This document shows positions 1 to 5,484 of a DNA stretch of 5,484 nt, piece by piece; position 1 is the first letter of the stretch, and each line of letters begins with the position of its first letter. The DNA comes from Deltaproteobacteria bacterium (GTDB lineage Bacteria; Desulfobacterota; Desulfuromonadia; Desulfuromonadales; BM103). The notes under the pieces were generated by a model. That model searched no databases. It saw nothing but the letters and a program-made list of their open reading frames with translations, and was not told the origin of the DNA. The stretch covers positions 1-5,484 of the forward strand of contig SBFN01000157.1 of the NCBI GenBank assembly GCA_006226895.1, read 5' to 3'. Position numbers and translations under genes: made by a program.

Positions 1-1097
1 GTACCCGCAAAGAGAGAACCAATCATGATCGTGTCGGCACCGGCAGCAATCGCTTTCGGAAGCTCACCGGAATACTTGATGCCACCGTCAGCAATCAAAG
101 GCACACCAAATTTACGGGTCACTTTGGAGACGTCGGCAATCGCTGTAATCTGGGGGACACCAACACCCGCCACGACGCGAGTGGTGCAAATTGAACCGGG
201 CCCGATACCAACCTTGACCGCATTGGCCCCGGCCTTGATCAGGGCTTCTGCAGCGCCGGCAGTGGCAATATTGCCTGCAATCAAGGACAGCTCGGGATAG
301 TTGCCGCGCGCTTCAGCAACGGCATCAATAACGGACTGAGAGTGGCCGTGCGCTGTATCTATAATGATCGCGTCGACACCTGTCTTCACCAACAGACTCA
401 AGCGTTCTTCAAAGTCGTCGCCAACGCCAACAGCAGCGCCGACACGCAGACGCCCCATATCATCTTTACAGGCATTGGGGTATTTGCGGACCTTTTCAAT
501 ATCCTTGATGGTAATCAGGCCCTGAAGAGCGTAACTGTCATCAACAACCAAAAGCTTCTCAATACGGTGTTCGTGGAGATGTTTCTTGGCCTCTTCGAGC
601 GTCGTGCCCGGAGGAACAGTGACCAGTTTGTCTTTGGTCATGACATTTGAAATAGGTTGGTCGAGCTGTGTTTCGAAGCGCAGGTCACGATTGGTGAGGA
701 TACCGACTAAGTGTCCATTTTTAGTAATCGGAACACCGGAGATCCGGTATTTTTCCATCAACTCAAGAGCCTCGAAAATCTTCTGATCCGGAGCCATGGT
801 GATCGGGTCAACAATCATTCCACTTTCAGATTTTTTAACCTGATCGACTTCAAGAGCCTGTGCGGCTGGAGACATGTTCTTATGAACGATACCGATACCA
901 CCCTCACGAGCCATCGTAATAGCAGCACGGGCTTCGGTGACCGTATCCATAGCTGCTGATAGCAGGGGAATATTCAGTTTTATCCCGGGGGTCAGGTAAG
1001 TTGTCAGATCAACATCGCGCGGCAGTACTTGGGAGTGAGCAGGAAGCAGTAAAACATCATCGAAGGTCAAGCCTTCACGGATCTCGGGATCGAGCAT
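1..1097 (-). CDS. guaB: Inosine-5'-monophosphate dehydrogenase, 3' end missing
   Basis: Cytosolic enzyme that oxidises IMP to XMP with NAD+, the committed and rate-limiting step of GMP synthesis. Only the first 365 codons are present; the family is usually about 490 residues, so about a quarter (the end of the barrel and the C-terminal loop) lies beyond the left edge. Visible in order: the N-terminal barrel start ([12 protein letters not shown], residues 11-22; SAAMDTVTE near 47-55), a CBS-domain pair at about 95-205 ([21 protein letters not shown] and [11 protein letters not shown] regions), the D-A-H-G-H stretch at 247-252, and the active-site loop [11 protein letters not shown] with the probable catalytic Cys304 (Cys305 in E. 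coli). ADGGI at 336-340 and IGSLFAG at the edge fit IMP phosphate binding. The reading frame is unbroken. The start at 1097 is set by an 8-nt-spaced GGAGG. It has its own candidate promoter. In many bacteria guaA follows, but that cannot be seen here. Identification is very secure. Confidence 0.97.
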   Translation of the reverse strand, partial: MLDPEIREGLTFDDVLLLPAHSQVLPRDVDLTTYLTPGIKLNIPLLSAAMDTVTEARAAITMAREGGIGIVHKNMSPAAQALEVDQVKKSESGMIVDPITMAPDQKIFEALELMEKYRISGVPITKNGHLVGILTNRDLRFETQLDQPISNVMTKDKLVTVPPGTTLEEAKKHLHEHRIEKLLVVDDSYALQGLITIKDIEKVRKYPNACKDDMGRLRVGAAVGVGDDFEERLSLLVKTGVDAIIIDTAHGHSQSVIDAVAEARGNYPELSLIAGNIATAGAAEALIKAGANAVKVGIGPGSICTTRVVAGVGVPQITAIADVSKVTRKFGVPLIADGGIKYSGELPKAIAAGADTIMIGSLFAG

Positions 1098-1104
1098 CGC
1101 CGAT

Positions 1105-1110
1105 ACCTCC
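1105..1110 (-). promoter_or_regulatory. guaB ribosome binding site
   Basis: GGAGGT reads toward guaB, with 8 nt between GGAGG and the ATG at 1095-1097. It decides the start: another in-frame ATG at 1110-1112, five codons upstream, overlaps this site by one base and is preceded by C-rich sequence with no Shine-Dalgarno of its own. Confidence 0.8.
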
Positions 1111-1144
1111 ATAGGGGGCTGGGGGGTGAAAGAATTAACCGCTA

Positions 1145-1173
1145 TATTTAGTTCAGGCCGCTTGGCTAGTCAA
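1145..1173 (-). promoter_or_regulatory. Candidate sigma70-type promoter for guaB
   Basis: On the minus strand TTGACT (1168-1173, five of six to the -35 consensus) is followed by 17 bp and TAAATA (1145-1150), a weaker -10. This predicts a transcript start near 1137-1139 and a leader of about 40 nt. The 170-bp gap after truA makes a separate guaB promoter reasonable. Transcript mapping would decide whether guaB is also reached by read-through from truA. Confidence 0.55.
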
Positions 1174-1267
1174 GAAGAATCTAGGCGATTTTTTACAGCT
1201 GTATGAGTCTAAGAAAAAACTCACAGAGAAGGACAGATAACGGAGAGAAGAACGGGTAAAACTGGGG

Positions 1268-2005
1268 TTAATACCACACCTTCTGAAGACACAAGCCGTG
1301 TGCCGGGGCTGTAGCACCGGAACTTAAATCTTCCTCGCCCTGAAGAAGTTTTCCCAGGTCACTCAGCGGTCGTTTGCCCTGCCCGACCTCAGCCAGGGTG
1401 CCAACCAAGATCCGAACCATATTTCGTAAAAAACCGGAACCTTTAAAGTCGAGGTAAATAAATTCCTGATTCGTATTCACCTCAATCTGAAAAATTTCAC
1501 GGACAGTTGTTTTGGCGTTGCACCCGGTTGTTCGAAAAGCCTGGAAATCGTGTTCACCGACGAGAAGACGAGCGGCCTCCCGCATCAGTTCCACATCCAG
1601 GGTACCGCGTAAATGCCAGGCGGTTCGACAAGAAAGGGGCGAGCGCACATCACCGTTGTAAATCGTATAGCGATACCATTTACCCTTGGATGAAAAGCGG
1701 GCGTGAAAGTCCTCGGGCATTTCCCTCGCTTGCCGGATAACAACATCATCGGGCAGGAAAGCATTTGCTCCTGCACAGAAAGCTGTTAGTGGAATAGTGC
1801 TTTCCGTGCGGAAATGTACCGCCATGTCGCGGGCATGCACGCCTGCATCAGTCCGGCTGGAGGAATGGATACGCACCTCGTAGCCAAGAATTTGTGTCAG
1901 CGCGGATTCAACGACTCCCTGTACAGTGAGATGATCAGGTTGAACCTGCCATCCCGCATAGGCAGTGCCGTCATACTCGACGTTTAAAAGGATTGTACGC
2001 ATCAT
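1268..2005 (-). CDS. truA: tRNA pseudouridine(38-40) synthase TruA
   Basis: Converts uridines 38, 39 and 40 in the anticodon arm of many tRNAs to pseudouridine. At 245 residues it has the usual length for a compact TruA (E. coli about 270). Visible landmarks: the N-terminal strand NVEYDGTAYAGWQ (8-20), the catalytic loop SSRTDAGVHA with nucleophile Asp53 (Asp60 in E. coli), the conserved tyrosine in KWYRYTIYN (Tyr111), HDFQAF at 152-157, GSGFLRNMVR at 189-198, and the closing APAHGLCL motif at 233-240. The ATG at 2003-2005 overlaps the stop codon of the upstream transporter gene as ATGA, and a second ATG follows at once (2000-2002). Homologues often begin M-R-T, so the second ATG is equally possible. 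The upstream GGTGGG could serve either. Expression is therefore probably coupled to the upstream gene. Identity is secure. Confidence 0.96.
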   Translation of the reverse strand: MMRTILLNVEYDGTAYAGWQVQPDHLTVQGVVESALTQILGYEVRIHSSSRTDAGVHARDMAVHFRTESTIPLTAFCAGANAFLPDDVVIRQAREMPEDFHARFSSKGKWYRYTIYNGDVRSPLSCRTAWHLRGTLDVELMREAARLLVGEHDFQAFRTTGCNAKTTVREIFQIEVNTNQEFIYLDFKGSGFLRNMVRILVGTLAEVGQGKRPLSDLGKLLQGEEDLSSGATAPAHGLCLQKVWY

Positions 2006-2787
2006 CCCACCAACCAGTAAGAGATAATCACCAGGCAGGCAGCCAATGCGAAAAGTTGATCCAACAGTGCCATAGGCAAGAAAGCCGGCAAAATATTTTG
2101 ATTTAAAACTGCATTGTCATCCAAAGCCAGTTTATGAGCAAACTCATCACCCCGATCTACCAGGCGAAAAATCAAGTCACGCAACCTCTTGCCCCAAGCA
2201 GCGAAACGCCCTTGTCTGGCAGCAGGAGTAAGACTGTCGGAAGCTCCGCCCTCCGTCTGACCTGACGCACGAATTTCCGCGTGTACGACCGGGATAAAAT
2301 CCAGGGCCAGCAACAGGATCTTCTGCCACTCGCCGGTACGACACCCCAACCAGCGTAACGGCTGAACAAACCAGGCAAAAGCAAGAGACAGACTTTGTGT
2401 CGTCGTGGTGATGCCGAGTAGAGCTGAGGCTGCAACGGCCAGAAGCATTTGCAGGCAAACAAAAGTTCCTGAAAGCAGGCCATCAAAAGAAAGCCAGCTT
2501 AAACCCAACAGTGTTCGTCCAGGGGATAGCAACAGATGCAGCAGAAAGGTAAAAAGCAAGAACCAGCGCAACAGCCAGAAGAGGCGGAAAATCCGCTGAG
2601 AGAGGGGATTAATAGACCATGCTGCGAGAGCAAGAATTGTCATAATCGAGAGCAGCTGCATCCAGCCGGCAGCGGCAAACGAGAGTACAACCAGAACCAG
2701 ACAGGAGAGAACCTTCACACGGGGGTCAAGTCTGTGCAGAATTGTCTCTGCTTGCTGGTATAGGCCTGTTTCTGCGGATGCAATCAA
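2002..2787 (-). CDS. ECF transporter transmembrane (T) component homologue, CbiQ/EcfT family
   Basis: A 261-residue integral membrane protein resembling the T subunit of energy-coupling-factor vitamin or metal importers, which normally couples two ATPases to a substrate-binding S protein. Evidence: the N-terminal LHRLDPRVKVL (17-27), typical of CbiQ/EcfT; hydrophobic segments at about 25-58 (two helices), 67-88, 103-125 and 234-259; TTTTQSLSLAFAWFVQPLRWLG (127-148), matching the family's threonine-rich turn and 'PL' element; then a cytoplasmic part (150-232) with LDFIPVVHAEIRASGQ and VDRGDEFAHKL, which align by eye to the two coupling helices. Neither helix carries the usual Ala-Arg-Gly, so coupling may be altered. 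It starts at TTG (2785-2787): the LDPR motif must be included and no ATG lies upstream of it in frame. No ATPase or S gene is visible, so the substrate cannot be named. The family call is good, function uncertain. Confidence 0.8.
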   Translation of the reverse strand: MIASAETGLYQQAETILHRLDPRVKVLSCLVLVVLSFAAAGWMQLLSIMTILALAAWSINPLSQRIFRLFWLLRWFLLFTFLLHLLLSPGRTLLGLSWLSFDGLLSGTFVCLQMLLAVAASALLGITTTTQSLSLAFAWFVQPLRWLGCRTGEWQKILLLALDFIPVVHAEIRASGQTEGGASDSLTPAARQGRFAAWGKRLRDLIFRLVDRGDEFAHKLALDDNAVLNQNILPAFLPMALLDQLFALAACLVIISYWLVG

Positions 2788-2818
2788 AGTTAGAGTCCAG
2801 AAGAAGAGACGAAAACGT

Positions 2819-2843
2819 TCGGGGGGCCAAAGCAGCCCCCCGA
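2819..2843 (-). terminator. Strong G/C-rich stem-loop between asd and ecfT
   Basis: A perfect 9-bp stem (2835-2843 with 2819-2827) encloses a 7-nt loop. On the minus strand the arms read TCGGGGGGC and GCCCCCCGA. What follows is CGTTTTCGTCTCTTC, pyrimidine-rich but not a clean T tract, so it is an imperfect intrinsic terminator. It could instead be a 3'-end stabiliser for leuB-asd mRNA, or a structured leader for ecfT, whose start codon lies about 31 nt further on. The plus-strand side has no T tract at all. The structure is certain from sequence; the role is inference. Confidence 0.5.
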
Positions 2844-2877
2844 GATTCTATTATGTCTATCGTTTAAGGTTTGCAGG

Positions 2878-2898
2878 AAAAAAGCAACCTTTCAGGCC
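2878..2898 (-). terminator. Weak stem plus T6 tract just after asd
   Basis: Beginning 9 nt past the asd stop, GGCCT (2894-2898) can pair with AGGTT (2886-2890) across a 3-nt loop, using two G-U pairs, followed by GC and six Ts (2878-2883). The layout is terminator-like but the stem is weak. The same AGGTTGC arm can also pair downstream with GCAAACCT (imperfect, one bulge, 2866-2891), which would be a competing fold. Confidence 0.3.
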
Positions 2899-2906
2899 TT
2901 AACAAT

Positions 2907-4007
2907 TCACACCTGCTCTTTAAGAATTCGCAGCATGCGCCGCAAGGGTTCTGCCGCCCCCCAAAGGAGCTGATCTCCGCAGGTGAACGCCGATATGTAT
3001 TGCGGGCCCATCTTCATCTTGCGAACCCGGCCAACCGGAATAGCAAGGGTCCCCGACACGGCAGTAGGAGTCAGTTCACTCAAGGAGGCGGCCTTGGTAT
3101 TAGGAACTAACTTGACCCAGTCGTTATCCTTGTCGATCAGGGCTTCAATCTCGGCGATAGGCAAATCCTTATTAAGACGAATCATCAGGGCCTGACTGTG
3201 ACAGCGCATGGAACCTACACGGACGCAGATACCATCGATCGGAACCGGTTCGGCATAATCGAGGATCTTGTTGGTTTCGGCATACCCCTTCCACTCTTCT
3301 CGACTCTGACCATCTTCAACTTCGCGATCAATCCATGGCAGCAAGCTTCCGGCCAGCGGATATCCAAACTCTTTGGTCGGCAGGACCTCCCCGCGCAATG
3401 AATCAGTGACTTTTCGATCGATATCAAGAATGGCTGATGACGGGTTGTTCAAAAGGTCCGAAACCGAGTCTTCCAGAGCTCCCATCTGGCTCAACAGTTC
3501 ACGCATATTCGGCGCTCCGGCGCCTGACGCCGCCTGGTATGTCATTGAGGAGACCCACTCCACCAGACCTGCACGAAACAGACCTCCGATCGCCATCAGC
3601 ATCAGACTAACGGTACAGTTGCCGCCGATAAAATCTTTGACGCCATTACTCAGGGCTTCATCAATCACGTTGCGGTTAACCGGATCGAGGATAATGACTG
3701 CATCGGACTCCATGCGCAAAGAACTGGCAGCATCAATCCAATAACCGTCCCAACCTGCTTTACGCAGTTGTGGATGGACGGCCTTGGTATAATCGCCCCC
3801 CTGGCAGGTGATCACAACATCAAGTTTACTGAGCTCTTCGATATTATCAGCATTCTTGAGAGCACCAGCGCCCAGAGGAGCTTCCTGTCCTGCCTGCGAA
3901 GTGGAGAAAAATACCGGTTCAATACCGGCCAGATCGTTCTCTTCCTGCATGCGTTGCATAAGGACAGAACCAACCATTCCGCGCCAACCAATGATACCGA
4001 CTTTCAT
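2907..4007 (-). CDS. asd: Aspartate-semialdehyde dehydrogenase
   Basis: Reduces L-aspartyl phosphate to aspartate semialdehyde with NADPH, the branch point toward lysine and diaminopimelate, methionine, threonine and isoleucine. At 366 residues it matches the long enterobacterial form (E. coli 367) closely. Seen: the nucleotide-binding start [18 protein letters not shown] (3-20), FFSTSQAG (33-40), CQGGDYT (68-74), [10 protein letters not shown] (90-99), the active-site [12 protein letters not shown] with Cys131 (Cys135 in E. coli), [10 protein letters not shown] with Gln158, [15 protein letters not shown] (235-249), [12 protein letters not shown] with substrate Arg263 and catalytic His270 (His274 in E. 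coli), and the C-terminal [17 protein letters not shown] (344-360). The ATG at 4005-4007 follows AAGGA at 9-nt spacing. It lies 69 bp after leuB with no convincing promoter between, so the two are probably co-transcribed. No damage or missing residues. Confidence 0.97.
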   Translation of the reverse strand: MKVGIIGWRGMVGSVLMQRMQEENDLAGIEPVFFSTSQAGQEAPLGAGALKNADNIEELSKLDVVITCQGGDYTKAVHPQLRKAGWDGYWIDAASSLRMESDAVIILDPVNRNVIDEALSNGVKDFIGGNCTVSLMLMAIGGLFRAGLVEWVSSMTYQAASGAGAPNMRELLSQMGALEDSVSDLLNNPSSAILDIDRKVTDSLRGEVLPTKEFGYPLAGSLLPWIDREVEDGQSREEWKGYAETNKILDYAEPVPIDGICVRVGSMRCHSQALMIRLNKDLPIAEIEALIDKDNDWVKLVPNTKAASLSELTPTAVSGTLAIPVGRVRKMKMGPQYISAFTCGDQLLWGAAEPLRRMLRILKEQV

Positions 4008-4076
4008 CTTCTTGTTTCCTTATATTTGCATTTAACTTTAGCTTTTGATTTTCACGCCACGCGCCACGCCGTTCAT

Positions 4077-5195
<1,119 letters not shown>

Positions 5196-5234
5196 TTATG
5201 GTCAGTCTGTAATCTGTTAATTTTTCCGGATGCC

Positions 5235-5263
5235 ACTATAAGAAGGGAGACCTTCTTTGTCAA
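5235..5263 (-). promoter_or_regulatory. Strong sigma70-type promoter for leuB (and probably asd)
   Basis: TTGACA (5258-5263, perfect -35), exactly 17 bp, then TATAGT (5235-5240, five of six to the -10). It points at leuB, predicts a start near 5227-5230 and a leader of about 62-65 nt. This is the best promoter in the window. Confidence 0.85.
5240..5257. promoter_or_regulatory. Candidate operator inside the leuB promoter spacer
   Basis: A perfect inverted repeat, AAGAAGG-GAGA-CCTTCTT on the plus strand (7-bp arms, 4-nt centre), fills the spacer between -35 and -10 and touches the first base of the -10. Protein bound here would exclude RNA polymerase, so repression is the natural reading. The regulator is unknown, and the repeat lies upstream of the transcript start, so it is not an RNA hairpin. 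Confidence 0.45.
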
Positions 5264-5318
5264 ACTCTTTCAAATACGCACAACACATCGCTTTTACGGC
5301 GATTCGAAACCTTCTTTG
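5250..5318. repeat. Two direct copies of ACCTTCTTTG upstream of leuB
   Basis: The 10-mer ACCTTCTTTG (plus strand) occurs at 5250-5259, overlapping the operator arm and the -35, and again at 5309-5318. Copies are 59 bp apart start to start, near 5.6 helical turns. They could be a pair of binding half-sites, with the distal one as an auxiliary site; chance is possible. Confidence 0.4.
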
Positions 5319-5370
5319 AGCTTTTTTTGTGACAATCAAGCACCCGGATCGATCTCCGAAAAAAGTTTTA

Positions 5371-5390
5371 TTATGTTTTCTTATGTTTAA
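5371..5390. repeat. Two tandem 10-bp units in the AT-rich tract
   Basis: TTATGTTTTC is followed directly by TTATGTTTAA: the first eight bases are identical and the period is one helical turn. In low-complexity AT sequence this may be chance. Confidence 0.35.
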
Positions 5391-5396
5391 TTAAAA

Positions 5397-5436
5397 CTAC
5401 TTATATGTATTTAATATATATTATACCTACTTATAT
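5397..5436. repeat. Direct repeat CTACTTATAT, two copies 30 bp apart
   Basis: CTACTTATAT is at 5397-5406 and again at 5427-5436, 30 bp start to start, close to three helical turns. The C-containing CTAC part makes it more than simple AT repetition. No function is known from sequence. Confidence 0.4.
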
Positions 5437-5484
5437 TATTATATTTTCTTATAAGATTTGTTTTGTTTTTGTATGATTAGTTAT

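Larger units (their letters stand above)
5264..5484. other. Non-coding region upstream of leuB, AT-rich toward the edge
   Basis: No convincing gene on either strand. From 5371 to 5484 only about 16 of 114 bases are G or C, against near-even composition in the genes. All minus-strand frames entering from the right edge meet a stop within 12 codons, so at most a very short tail of another gene could be present. A small stem ATCGC/GCGAT (5287-5303, 7-nt loop) lies just upstream of the promoter without a T tract. The tract may be a bent or easily melted regulatory region, or the edge of another segment. Confidence 0.6.

Noticed and set aside
1098..1112. Upstream in-frame ATG for guaB at 1110-1112 adding five residues
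   Set aside because: It overlaps the good GGAGG of the downstream ATG and has only C-rich sequence before it; family proteins usually start near the chosen Met.
1114..1126. G-quadruplex on the plus strand (runs of five and six G)
   Set aside because: Only two G runs are adjacent; four are needed within one strand for a normal intramolecular quadruplex.
4038..4076. 12-codon minus-strand ORF (MNGVARGVKIKS) starting right after the leuB stop
   Set aside because: No ribosome binding site, composition driven by a short GGCGTGGC-type internal repetition, and no sign of conservation that could be judged here. It may be only spacer.
5355..5368. Hairpin around CGGATCGATCTCCG with A6 beside it
   Set aside because: The stem is only 4 bp, and the homopolymer lies on the wrong side for a terminator on the minus strand and is A, not T, on the plus strand.

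Overview
The window holds five tightly spaced housekeeping genes, all on the minus strand and therefore read from right to left: leuB (leucine synthesis), asd (aspartate-family amino acids), an ECF-transporter T-component homologue, truA (tRNA pseudouridylation) and the first three quarters of guaB (GMP synthesis), which runs off the left edge. GC content is intermediate in the genes. The proteins look like those of a Gram-negative proteobacterium. The gene set and the style of the LeuB C-terminus would fit a Desulfuromonas/Geobacter-type (Desulfuromonadales) organism, but this is an inference from memory, not a database result.

Right to left: 5264-5484 is non-coding, with a strongly AT-rich outer part (5371-5484, about 86% A+T) that carries short direct repeats. 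A near-consensus sigma70-type promoter (TTGACA, 17-bp spacer, TATAGT) at 5235-5263 drives leuB. Its spacer holds a perfect 7-bp inverted repeat, and one arm plus flanking bases recurs 59 bp upstream, so a repressor operator is plausible. leuB and asd are 69 bp apart with no obvious promoter between them and probably share a transcript. Between asd and ecfT (119 bp) lie a weak stem with a T6 tract and a perfect 9-bp G/C-rich stem-loop, so transcription may be reduced there. ecfT starts with TTG and overlaps truA by 4 bp (ATGA), which suggests translational coupling. A 170-bp gap with a recognisable promoter separates truA from guaB.

Functionally, LeuB and Asd act in neighbouring amino-acid routes, TruA modifies tRNA anticodon arms, and GuaB commits IMP to guanine nucleotides. 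The odd member is the ECF T-component homologue, which has no ATPase or substrate-binding partner in view and lacks both recognisable Ala-Arg-Gly coupling motifs. I saw no mobile element, CRISPR array, RNA gene or new multi-gene system. The points most worth following are the leuB operator, the degenerate EcfT and the AT-rich repeat tract at the right edge.
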